From an uncultured Caryophanales bacterium (GTDB lineage: Bacteria > Bacillota_I > Bacilli_A > RF39 > UBA660), in NCBI GenBank assembly GCA_947169395.1, contig CAMVPJ010000031.1, positions 1-13,271 on the forward strand: a stretch of DNA of 13,271 nt, read 5' to 3'. Shown piece by piece: positions 1 to 7,786 of the stretch. The position numbers and the translations under genes were made by a program. Position 1 is the first letter of the stretch, and each line of letters starts with the position of its first letter. The notes beneath the pieces are model-generated. The model saw nothing but the letters and a program-made list of their open reading frames with translations. It was not told the origin of the DNA and made no database searches.

Positions 1-176
1 AAAGAACCTAAAAATAATCCCAATAGACCAGCAGCCAATTTAGACTTTCTATTATCATCATTAACATTACTATTATTAGCAGTTGTTGTACTATCAACTA
101 AATTAGCTCCACAACTTCCACAAAATTTAGTTTCTTCTTTATTTTCTGCTCCGCAGTATCTACAATATTTAGCCAT
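1..176 (-). CDS. Zinc-ribbon / TM2-type membrane protein, C-terminus cut off
   Basis: The gene starts with ATG at 174-176 and runs off the left edge, leaving 58 codons. The start follows a strong GAGGAG ribosome binding site. The N-terminus carries two CxxC pairs (Cys5/Cys8 and Cys19/Cys22), the pattern of a small zinc-ribbon domain found at the start of many Bacillota membrane proteins. A polar Asn/Thr-rich linker follows at about residues 28-43. The last visible residues, KSKLAAGLLGLFLGS, match the opening of a TM2 domain, which normally continues with a second membrane helix. The family's function is poorly defined. The gene lies just after the exporter terminator at 214-241, so it probably has its own promoter; an AT-rich TATTAT-like -10 is present but the -35 is poor. 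The zinc ribbon is seen directly. The TM2 assignment is inferred from one incomplete helix. Confidence 0.75.
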   Translation of the reverse strand, partial: MAKYCRYCGAENKEETKFCGSCGANLVDSTTTANNSNVNDDNRKSKLAAGLLGLFLGS

Positions 177-213
177 ATTACCACTCCTCTTCTATATAAT
201 ACCAAATAATAAA

Positions 214-241
214 GATAAAAAAAAGAGTATAATACTCTTTT
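214..241 (-). terminator. Intrinsic terminator of the MarR/ABC exporter unit
   Basis: On the minus strand a perfect 9-bp stem (AAAAGAGTA / TACTCTTTT, 221-229 with 233-241) closes a 3-nt loop and runs into a run of eight Ts. It overlaps the stop codon of the 686-aa ABC gene (240-242). It should end the exporter transcript before the zinc-ribbon gene. The stem is AU-rich, so efficiency is uncertain. Confidence 0.8.
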
Positions 242-2300
242 ATTGTTGAAATTGTGAATTATATAACTCACTATAAAATCCATTTTGTTTTAATAATTCT
301 TCATGAGTTCCTTGTTCTATAATATTTCCTTCATTCATAACAAGAATTAAATCAGCATTTTTAATTGTACTTAATCTATGAGCTATTATAAATGAAGTTC
401 TACCTACAGTTAATTTATCCATTGCTTTTTGAACTAATTCCTCAGTTCTAGTATCAACATTAGATGTAGCCTCATCAAGAATTAAGAATGGTTGATCTTC
501 AATCATACCTCTCGCAATAGTTAATAATTGCTTTTGCCCAGAAGAAATACTATCATTATCTCCTACCATAGAGTCAAGTCCTCCTGGAAGAGTCTTAATA
601 AAATGATCTACTCCTACTGTTTTACAAATATCCCATATCTTTTCATCAGAAACATCTTTTCTATTAAATTTAAGATTATCACGAATTGTACCTTCAAATA
701 ACCATGTATCTTGTAAAACCATAATAAATAAATCATGAATATTTTCTCTAGATAATTCTTTAATAGATTTACCATCTATTAAAATATCACCATCATTAAT
801 TTCATAAAATTTCATTAATAAATTAACCATAGTAGTTTTACCAGCTCCCGTAGGACCAACAATTGCAATCTTTTGACCTGCCTTTACTGAAGCACTAAAA
901 TCTTTAATTATAATTTTATTCTCATCATATCCAAATTTAACATTTTTAAATTCAATATTTCCAATAGCCTTCTTTTTATCAATTTTTTCTTTCATATGAG
1001 ATTCATCACTAACTTCATCTTCATCCATAAATTCAAAAACTCTCTCTCCTGCAGCAGCAATTGATTGCATAGTAGTTAATGCTTGAGCAATTCTAGATAA
1101 AGGATTAGTAAATAATCTAACATAAATCATAAAAGCAACAATTGTACCAAATGTAGTCATATCATTCATAACAAGTAATGCTCCAACTACACATACAGCA
1201 ACATATCCAAAATTACCAATAAAATGCATAATTGGTTGCATAATACCAGATAAAAATTGACTCTTACGATTACAATTATATAAATTATTATTTATACGAT
1301 CAAATTCTTTTAAAGCTTCTTCCTCTCCATTATACGCCTTAACAACATTATGCCCAGAGAATATCTCTTCAATATGACCATTTAAATCTCCTAATTGTTT
1401 TTGTCTTTCTACAAAATATTTTTGAGATTTCTTTAATAACATAAATGATAAAACAAAACCAATTATACTTGCAGAAATAGCTGTACAAGCCATTATCCAA
1501 TTAGTTACGAACATCATAATAATTGAACCTAAGAATAATGTAATATTAGTAATTAAAGAAGTAATATTATCACTCATATTAATACCAATAGTATCAACAT
1601 CATTTGTAACTCTAGATAAAACATCTCCAGTTTCATGATTATCAAAATATTTTAAAGGAAGTCTATTAATCTTTTTACTAATTCCTTTTCTTAAGTTTTT
1701 AGAATAACCTATACCAACATAAGCCATTATTAAACCTTCACATAATCCAAATAAAGAATTTAATAAATAGATTATTCCTAAAATAATTGCTCTATATTTT
1801 AATTCATTAATATCCATTGAAGGTTCAATTACTTTTTTTATTGAAGAAGGCATTTCATCTAATTTAACTAATGCATCAAGAGACATTTCATCATGAGACA
1901 TACTACTAATAATATTAATAAAAGCAATTTGATCTTTTGAATTAATTTCTACATTATCAATTACTATAGGCTTAAGTATTTTTTCTTTATCTTCATTAGA
2001 TAAATTACTAAATTTATTAATTGCATCATCTGGATTATTAGATAAAGTTCCTATCATTATATTTTTATATATTTTAGTAGATATTTTTTCTATATTTTCT
2101 GTATTAGGTTTCAATCCATCAGTAATTACATCAGTAACATCAGCTAATTTATTAGGTGCAATTGTAGAAAGCATTGCTGCAATCATTGCAAGAATTGATG
2201 CAACAACCAGCATATAACGCCATTTATTTAAGTTCTTAAATAATCTTAGTAAGGTCCCTTTTAAATCCTTAACTTTTTCAGGCACATGATTTCTAGGCAT
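240..2300 (-). CDS. Heterodimeric multidrug-type ABC exporter, catalytic half (BmrD-like, 686 aa)
   Basis: This half-transporter has an N-terminal six-helix exporter domain and a C-terminal ATPase domain. The ATPase has Walker A GPTGAGKT at about 479-486, Walker B FLILDEA with catalytic Glu610, and the H-loop His641, so its own hydrolysis site is canonical. Its signature is ISSGQ (about 583-587) instead of the usual LSGGQ. That motif would face the degenerate site of the 586-aa partner, the usual arrangement in heterodimeric exporters such as BmrCD or TM287/288. Between the first membrane helix (about 29-49) and the second (about 168-190) lies a roughly 115-residue polar segment. This enlarged first outer loop explains the length of 686 aa against about 580 for ordinary half-transporters; B. 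subtilis BmrD is similarly long. The start ATG has GAGGAGG upstream and overlaps the partner's stop by 8 bases, implying translational coupling. The substrate is unknown; drug or peptide export is inference. Confidence 0.92.
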   Translation of the reverse strand: MPRNHVPEKVKDLKGTLLRLFKNLNKWRYMLVVASILAMIAAMLSTIAPNKLADVTDVITDGLKPNTENIEKISTKIYKNIMIGTLSNNPDDAINKFSNLSNEDKEKILKPIVIDNVEINSKDQIAFINIISSMSHDEMSLDALVKLDEMPSSIKKVIEPSMDINELKYRAIILGIIYLLNSLFGLCEGLIMAYVGIGYSKNLRKGISKKINRLPLKYFDNHETGDVLSRVTNDVDTIGINMSDNITSLITNITLFLGSIIMMFVTNWIMACTAISASIIGFVLSFMLLKKSQKYFVERQKQLGDLNGHIEEIFSGHNVVKAYNGEEEALKEFDRINNNLYNCNRKSQFLSGIMQPIMHFIGNFGYVAVCVVGALLVMNDMTTFGTIVAFMIYVRLFTNPLSRIAQALTTMQSIAAAGERVFEFMDEDEVSDESHMKEKIDKKKAIGNIEFKNVKFGYDENKIIIKDFSASVKAGQKIAIVGPTGAGKTTMVNLLMKFYEINDGDILIDGKSIKELSRENIHDLFIMVLQDTWLFEGTIRDNLKFNRKDVSDEKIWDICKTVGVDHFIKTLPGGLDSMVGDNDSISSGQKQLLTIARGMIEDQPFLILDEATSNVDTRTEELVQKAMDKLTVGRTSFIIAHRLSTIKNADLILVMNEGNIIEQGTHEELLKQNGFYSELYNSQFQQ

Positions 2301-4053
2301 TGTTTAATTCCTCCTCACTAAGTTGAGATAAAGCAATCTCTTTATATACTTTACATGTTTTTAATAATTCTTTATGAGTTCCAACTCCAACACATTCTCC
2401 TTTATCAAGAACAATAATTTTATCAGCGTTAATAATTGTACCAATTCTTTGAGCAACTATCATACTAGTTGCATCTTTAGTATATTTTTTTAATTCTTTT
2501 CTAAGTTTTGCATCTGTTTGATAGTCTAATGCACTAAATGAATCATCAAAAATATATATTTCAGGATCTCTAGCAATTGCTCTAGCAATAGATAATCTTT
2601 GTTTTTGACCACCTGATATATTAGTACCACCTCTTGCAATATGAGCTTTATAAGAGCCTTCCATATCTTCAACAAATTTCTTTCCTTGTGCAACCTTTAT
2701 AGCTTCTTTTACCTTTTCAAGAGAAGGTTTTTCTTTTCCATTATCTCCATATGAAACATTATCTTCTACAGTACCAGTAAACATTACTGCAGTTTGTGGA
2801 ATATAACCAATTCTATTATTTAATTCTTTTAAATCATATTCTTTTACATTAACACCATCTACAAATACTTCTCCTAAAGTAGCATCATAAAGTCTTGGAA
2901 CCAAGTTGATTAATGTTGATTTACCAGATCCAGTAGATCCAATAAATGCAATTGTCTCACCCTTTTCTACTCTGAAACTAATATTTTTTAACAAATACTC
3001 ATCTGCATCTGGATATTTAAAACTAACATTCTTAAATTCAACAGTACCACTTTCTTTAGTTTTTCCAGTAAATGTACCAGATTTAACTGAAATATCACTT
3101 TCTAATACTTCATTAATACGTTTAGAAGATACTTGAGCTCTTGGAAGTACCATGAATATAAATGTTAACATTAAAAATGAAATAATTACTTGCATTCCAT
3201 AACTAGAAAAAACAACCATATTACTAAATATATTAATCTTATCAGCCATTCCAGCATTTATTATTAAAATAGCTCCTAAAATATAAATACCTAATTGTTG
3301 AAAATGCATAACAAAATTCATTATAGGATCCATAAAAGCAAATGTCTTAGTTATAGTTAAATGAATACCAGTTAATTCATTATTAACTTTATTAAATCTC
3401 TTTTCTGAATACTTTTCAGCATTAAAAGCATGAATTACTCTAATACCAGTAATACTTTCTCTAGTAACACCATTTAATTTATCAGTAAGTTTTTGAATAA
3501 TAGAAAATCTTGGAGCAACTATTCTAATTATAGTTAAATTAGTAACTACAATAATAACAACTCCAGTAGCAGTAATTAAACTAAGTTCCCTACTCTTACC
3601 AATTATTTTTAATAAAGCCCAAATAGCCATAACAGGAGCCTTAACAAGTAATGGAACTCCCATCGCAAGTAATGTTTCTATTTGAGTAACATCATTAGTA
3701 GTTCTAGTAATCAAACTACTAGTAGAAAACTTCTTAATTTCAGCAATACCAAAATTTTCAACTTTTTCAAATATTAATCTACGTATTTTTCTAGAAAATC
3801 TAGCTGAAAGTAATGAAGTTAAAAAACCAACACAAATAGTACAAATTAAACTACCTACAGCACAAATAAGCATATGTTCTCCTGCAATTAAAATAGATTT
3901 AAATGTACTTCCTTCAGTTTGAACTAATTTAGTAATTTCACTCATATATTCTGGTAATCTTAAATCTAAAAATACTGAAAAAACTACTAAAGAAATAACT
4001 GCAATTATAATTAATAAATCTTTTCTAGATAAATTTTTAAATAATTTTATCAT
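2293..4053 (-). CDS. Heterodimeric multidrug-type ABC exporter, degenerate-site half (BmrC-like, 586 aa)
   Basis: A half-transporter with six predicted membrane helices in about residues 1-300 and an ATPase domain from about 335. Walker A GSTGSGKST is at about 372-380 and the signature ISGGQ at about 478-482 is normal. The catalytic base after Walker B is Asp504 (FDDSFSALD) instead of Glu, and the H-loop histidine is replaced by Gln535 (VAQRI). These two changes are the hallmark of the non-hydrolysing site in heterodimeric exporters, so the protein should work only with its 686-aa neighbour, to which it lends an intact signature motif. Length matches BmrC-type proteins. The ATG start has an AAGGATG-like ribosome binding site. 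The gene overlaps the marR end by 17 bases and the next gene by 8 bases, so all three are probably made from one message and controlled by the MarR protein. Confidence 0.92.
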   Translation of the reverse strand: MIKLFKNLSRKDLLIIIAVISLVVFSVFLDLRLPEYMSEITKLVQTEGSTFKSILIAGEHMLICAVGSLICTICVGFLTSLLSARFSRKIRRLIFEKVENFGIAEIKKFSTSSLITRTTNDVTQIETLLAMGVPLLVKAPVMAIWALLKIIGKSRELSLITATGVVIIVVTNLTIIRIVAPRFSIIQKLTDKLNGVTRESITGIRVIHAFNAEKYSEKRFNKVNNELTGIHLTITKTFAFMDPIMNFVMHFQQLGIYILGAILIINAGMADKINIFSNMVVFSSYGMQVIISFLMLTFIFMVLPRAQVSSKRINEVLESDISVKSGTFTGKTKESGTVEFKNVSFKYPDADEYLLKNISFRVEKGETIAFIGSTGSGKSTLINLVPRLYDATLGEVFVDGVNVKEYDLKELNNRIGYIPQTAVMFTGTVEDNVSYGDNGKEKPSLEKVKEAIKVAQGKKFVEDMEGSYKAHIARGGTNISGGQKQRLSIARAIARDPEIYIFDDSFSALDYQTDAKLRKELKKYTKDATSMIVAQRIGTIINADKIIVLDKGECVGVGTHKELLKTCKVYKEIALSQLSEEELNNA

Positions 4054-4492
4054 CTACATCATCCTTTCTTAAATAATTATTAATTTTATGAATTAAACAA
4101 ATAAAAATATCTAATTCTTCTTTAGTTAATGATTTTTCTAATTCACTATTAACTATATTTAAATGATTAGTAAAATCAAGATATGAATTAAATGCCTTTT
4201 TAGTAAGAATAATTTTCTTATATCTGGCATCTAAATCAGATTGAACTCTTTCAATCATTTCATTCTTTTCCATTGTATTTAATGCATCACTAATAGCAGC
4301 TTTACTAATATTAAATGCAATTTCTAAATCTTTTTGATAAATATCTTTCTTCTTATTTTCATACAAATAATTAATAATAGCTCCCTGTAAAGGTTTAGGA
4401 CAAATATTATCATCTTCTTTTTTTAATGAAAATAATTTCTTTTTAACACAATTATTTAGAGATTGAATTTCTCCAAACAAACCCATATTCAA
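4037..4492 (-). CDS. MarR-family transcriptional regulator (local repressor of the ABC exporter)
   Basis: A 151-aa protein with a winged helix-turn-helix core. The HTH is at about 52-75 (YQKDLEIAFNISKAAISDALNTMEK region), followed by the wing with the typical D-x-D-A-R-Y-K-K pattern at about 86-93. Flanking helices (about 8-47 and 98-145) would form the dimer interface. The first codon is either TTG at 4490-4492 or ATG two codons later at 4484-4486. The ribosome binding site AGAAGGTGAT sits about 7 nt from the TTG and about 13 nt from the ATG, which favours TTG. As first gene of a three-gene unit with two exporter halves, it most likely represses its own operon and responds to a ligand of the exporter. 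The palindrome at 4534-4567 is the natural binding site. The family is clear; the ligand and the sign of regulation are inferred. Confidence 0.88.
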   Translation of the reverse strand: MNMGLFGEIQSLNNCVKKKLFSLKKEDDNICPKPLQGAIINYLYENKKKDIYQKDLEIAFNISKAAISDALNTMEKNEMIERVQSDLDARYKKIILTKKAFNSYLDFTNHLNIVNSELEKSLTKEELDIFICLIHKINNYLRKDDVDDKII

Positions 4493-4519
4493 AATATCAC
4501 CTTCTTATCAGCAATAATA

Positions 4520-4548
4520 ATATTATTACAATAAAAATAAATAGTCAA
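4520..4548 (-). promoter_or_regulatory. Probable promoter of marR and the exporter genes
   Basis: On the minus strand a -35 TTGACT (4543-4548, 5 of 6 consensus) lies inside the 34-bp palindrome. It is 17 nt from TAATAT (4520-4525). A better -10 match, AATAAT with an upstream TG (4522-4527), has a 15-nt spacer. The -35 is convincing; which -10 is used is open. Confidence 0.55.
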
Positions 4549-4567
4549 GTACTTGACTATTTATTTT
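4534..4567. promoter_or_regulatory. 34-bp perfect palindrome, candidate MarR operator (possible dual terminator)
   Basis: Two 17-bp arms are perfectly complementary with no spacer, centred between 4550 and 4551; the core reads TAGTCAAGTACTTGACTA. Dyad symmetry next to a marR gene, covering the -35 box of its promoter, is what a MarR dimer operator usually looks like. The arms are longer than most MarR sites need. The site also starts only 13 nt after the stop codon of the upstream ABC gene. On the minus strand it would form a hairpin followed by a U-rich stretch, so it could additionally terminate that gene's transcript. Confidence 0.75.
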
Positions 4568-4580
4568 ACTACTAATTTTA

Positions 4581-7500
4581 TTATTCACTTCTTAAAGCTT
4601 CTACAGGATCTTTTTTAGATGCCGCTTTAGCAGGAATTAAGCCACCAATTAATGTAAGAATTACACTTAATAATACTAATGTAACAGCACCACTTACACT
4701 CAATGCAGCATTTAAAGGTATATCTCCAGTAAACTTATGAAGAATAGAATTAATTATTGGAATTAAAATATAAGAAATACCAATACCAAATAATCCAGAA
4801 AGTAATCCAATAATAAATGTTTCTGCATTAAATATAGATGATATATTCTTTTTACTAGCACCTATAGCACGTAAAATACCAATCTCTTTAGTTCTTTCAT
4901 ATACAGAAATATAAGTAATTACTCCAATCATTATAGAAGATACAACTAATGAAATAGATACAAATGCTATTAAAACATAACTAACAGCATTAACTATAGT
5001 TTTAACTGAATCCATAAGAATTCCAGTAGTATCAGAATATCTTATTACTTTATCTTCTGCCTTTTCTTTCTTTTGTTTATTATTATACTTTTTAATAAAT
5101 TTTAAGAAATGTTCTTTACCATCAAAACTATTAAAATAGTAAGATATATAAGTAGGTTCTTCAATATCTTGATAACCAAAATTAATTAAATTAGTTTTAT
5201 ATGTATTATTCTTTTGAGTCATCATAGAAGAAATAATTCTAGATAACTCATCCTCAGTAAGTTTAAATTTAAAACTATTAGCAATCTTACTTTGATCAAT
5301 ATTAAATGCATTAGAAAGACTACTAGTAATAGATGACATTAACTCCCCTACTTTAGTAGATACTTCTGTCTTAATCTTAGCCTCAGTCATAACCTTACCC
5401 ATAGCATCACAAGCATTAATAACATCAGGAGTCCCCATTAATGGATCAACTACCATACTAACCATTTGAGGAATAATTTTTGCAACCGGATTTTCAGTAT
5501 CTTCTGTTAAGGATGGATCCATTTGATAATACATATTTATATAAGAAGATAAAACTCCTTTTATAAATGGTCCATATGTAGAAACATATACATTTTTAGG
5601 AATATAATAATTATTTTCTAAATTATTAAGTAATACATTAGCTTTATTAGATGTCTCAAAATAATTATCTACATAATTATTAACATCATTTAAACTAATA
5701 TTCCCTTCAATTCCACTAATAGAATCAGTAAGCACTTCACTAAATACTTCTTTAAAATCATTAGTTGCTGGAGCAGTATCAATATTAATAGATTCATTAA
5801 TCTCTTTTATTTTATTCATAGTATCTTGTTCAATCTTATTAGTATCTATTTTAATATCAAATGCACTTTGTAACATAGCAGTATCTATTTCTAATAAATC
5901 ATTAAATTCTAATCCAACATCTTCACTCTTATCATCAAATCTTTTACCAGTTAATACATTAATATCAGGATCAGATAATTGTTTTTTTACAATATCTGTC
6001 TCTTTAGAATTATTAATAATATAAGTAATTAAATCAGATCTATAATTAACTCCAGGGCTAAGAGCAGTTGCCCCTGTTCCATTTTTAGGACTAACTATTC
6101 CTACTATTTTAATCTTCATAGAATCATTATATAAATTCTTCATATAATCATCATTCTTACTCATATCTTCATAAACATTATAAGTAGAATTATATTTATA
6201 CAAATTATATGGTTCAATTAATCTTAAATCTAAATTTAAGAAATCATCATAAGTAAATTCCATCGGTTTATTCTTAATATCAACCTTTTGTCCAGACATA
6301 GCTTTAGAAACTATTTCATTTAATTCATCTGGATCTCTTAAACCTAATGAATAAACTAATAAATCTGAAATACTTCCAGGTTCTGATAAAACAATAATCA
6401 TTTCATCATATTTTTCAGGCCATCTTCCAGATAATACATTATATTGTTCATCTAAAGTATCATAATCTTCAGTCATTTGACTAAAAATTGAAGCAAAAGA
6501 AGAAAAACTACTAGCTATATTATTACCATATATAGATGAAAATAATGAATTAGGATTAAGTTTATATAGTTTATTATTAGAATTCTTAGTATAAATATAC
6601 GGATCTATACTATAAGAATAACTAATAGAAGCAATATCATCATCTACTTCTTTATAATTATTAAGCATATAATTATTAAAACTTCTTAAATCATTAGACT
6701 TAATACTAGAAAACATATTAGTCATATATTGTTTTTCTTTAATAGTATCATTCTTATTCTTTTTTCCAGAACCAGACTGCATAGATAAAAACATACCAGT
6801 TATATCAGTAGTCTCTTGCATAATAGTTAGAGGATAAGACGTTAAAGTATCTTCTTGTATAGAATCTACATAATTTTGAAATCCAGTAGATACAGCAAGT
6901 ATTAAAGCAATACCAATTATACCAATAGATCCAGCCATTGCTACAAGTATAGTTCTACCTTTCTTAGTCATTAAATTATTAAAAGATAAAGTTAATGCAG
7001 TAAAGAAAGACATAGTAGTCTTACCAGAACTATTATAATTAGTTACTTCATTAGAGTCTTTAAATGGATTAGTATCACTAGTAATCTTACCATCTTTTAA
7101 ATTAATAATACGATTAGCATACTCTTCTGCAAGTTCAGGATTATGAGTAACCATAATAACTAATTTCTTCTTAGCTATTTTCTTAAGTAAATCCATAATC
7201 TGAATACTAGTTTCAGAATCTAATGCACCAGTAGGCTCATCAGCAAGTAATATATCAGGATCATTAACTAAAGCTCTAGCAATCGCAACTCTTTGCATTT
7301 GGCCACCAGATAATTGATTAGGCTTTTTATTAATATGATCTTCTAATCCAACATCTTTTAAAGCCTTCTTACTTCTTTTAATAGCTTCTTTTCTAGATAT
7401 ACCAGATAAAGTAAGAGCTAATCTAACATTATTAAGAATAGTTTGATGAGTAATTAAATTATAATTTTGAAAAACAAAACCTACTCTATGATTTCTATAA

Positions 7501-7736
7501 CTATCCCAATTAGAATCTTTATATTTTTTAGTACTTGTACCATTAATAATTAAGTCTCCTGAATCATAATGATCAAGTCCACCAATTATATTTAATAAAG
7601 TAGTCTTACCAGACCCAGAAGGTCCAAGTATTGCTGCAAATTCATTCTCTCTAAAACTTACACTAACACTTTTTAAAGCAGTTTGACTAAAACCTTCAGT
7701 CTTATAAGTCTTAGTAATATTCTTAAGTTCTAACAT
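4581..7736 (-). CDS. MacB/FtsX-like ABC transporter, fused ATPase and permease (1051 aa)
   Basis: Residues 1-225 form a LolD/MacB-type ATPase: Walker A GPSGSGKT (38-45), Q-loop Gln90, signature LSGGQ (142-146), Walker B ILLADEP with Glu167, and H-loop His198, all intact. One membrane helix follows at about 262-286, then some 600 residues of Asn/Asp/Ser/Tyr-rich extracytoplasmic sequence. The C-terminus holds three helices of the FtsX type, with the conserved cytoplasmic stretch ERTKEIGILRAIGASKKNI after the first and a terminal AALR-like end (PVEALRSE). This order is that of MacB, a mechanotransmission transporter that moves substrates outside the membrane. MacB is about 650 aa with a periplasmic domain of about 220 residues, so the outer domain here is far larger. 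The ATG follows GGGAGGT. The substrate is unknown; peptide, lipoprotein or antimicrobial handling are possibilities only. Confidence 0.9.
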   Translation of the reverse strand: MLELKNITKTYKTEGFSQTALKSVSVSFRENEFAAILGPSGSGKTTLLNIIGGLDHYDSGDLIINGTSTKKYKDSNWDSYRNHRVGFVFQNYNLITHQTILNNVRLALTLSGISRKEAIKRSKKALKDVGLEDHINKKPNQLSGGQMQRVAIARALVNDPDILLADEPTGALDSETSIQIMDLLKKIAKKKLVIMVTHNPELAEEYANRIINLKDGKITSDTNPFKDSNEVTNYNSSGKTTMSFFTALTLSFNNLMTKKGRTILVAMAGSIGIIGIALILAVSTGFQNYVDSIQEDTLTSYPLTIMQETTDITGMFLSMQSGSGKKNKNDTIKEKQYMTNMFSSIKSNDLRSFNNYMLNNYKEVDDDIASISYSYSIDPYIYTKNSNNKLYKLNPNSLFSSIYGNNIASSFSSFASIFSQMTEDYDTLDEQYNVLSGRWPEKYDEMIIVLSEPGSISDLLVYSLGLRDPDELNEIVSKAMSGQKVDIKNKPMEFTYDDFLNLDLRLIEPYNLYKYNSTYNVYEDMSKNDDYMKNLYNDSMKIKIVGIVSPKNGTGATALSPGVNYRSDLITYIINNSKETDIVKKQLSDPDINVLTGKRFDDKSEDVGLEFNDLLEIDTAMLQSAFDIKIDTNKIEQDTMNKIKEINESINIDTAPATNDFKEVFSEVLTDSISGIEGNISLNDVNNYVDNYFETSNKANVLLNNLENNYYIPKNVYVSTYGPFIKGVLSSYINMYYQMDPSLTEDTENPVAKIIPQMVSMVVDPLMGTPDVINACDAMGKVMTEAKIKTEVSTKVGELMSSITSSLSNAFNIDQSKIANSFKFKLTEDELSRIISSMMTQKNNTYKTNLINFGYQDIEEPTYISYYFNSFDGKEHFLKFIKKYNNKQKKEKAEDKVIRYSDTTGILMDSVKTIVNAVSYVLIAFVSISLVVSSIMIGVITYISVYERTKEIGILRAIGASKKNISSIFNAETFIIGLLSGLFGIGISYILIPIINSILHKFTGDIPLNAALSVSGAVTLVLLSVILTLIGGLIPAKAASKKDPVEALRSE

Positions 7737-7757
7737 AAAGACCTCCCTTTCATTATT

Positions 7758-7786
7758 ATTATATTAAAAATATATTATTTTTTAAA
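7758..7786 (-). promoter_or_regulatory. Possible promoter of the MacB-like ABC gene
   Basis: On the minus strand TTTAAA (7781-7786) and a perfect TATAAT (7758-7763) are 17 nt apart, about 20 nt before the ribosome binding site. The -35 lies in the last codons of the lipase gene. The region is extremely AT-rich, so a chance match is possible. No terminator separates the two genes, so readthrough from the lipase gene is also possible. Confidence 0.4.

Noticed and set aside
98..283. 61-aa minus-strand open frame
   Set aside because: It overlaps the zinc-ribbon gene in another frame and spans the terminator at 214-241. It has no ribosome binding site and a low-complexity hydrophobic composition.
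2906..3136. 76-aa plus-strand open frame
   Set aside because: It is antisense within the ATPase domain of the 586-aa ABC protein, whose family match is certain. It has no start signals.
2293..4053. Catalytic Asp504 and Gln535 as signs of a decaying pseudogene
   Set aside because: The frame is intact, other motifs are conserved, and these exact substitutions are typical of the degenerate site in functional heterodimeric exporters.
4494..4533. Leader peptide or attenuator before marR, as reported upstream of bmrCD in Bacillus
   Set aside because: The short leader holds no open frame with a ribosome binding site and no second hairpin. Regulation by the MarR protein explains the layout better.
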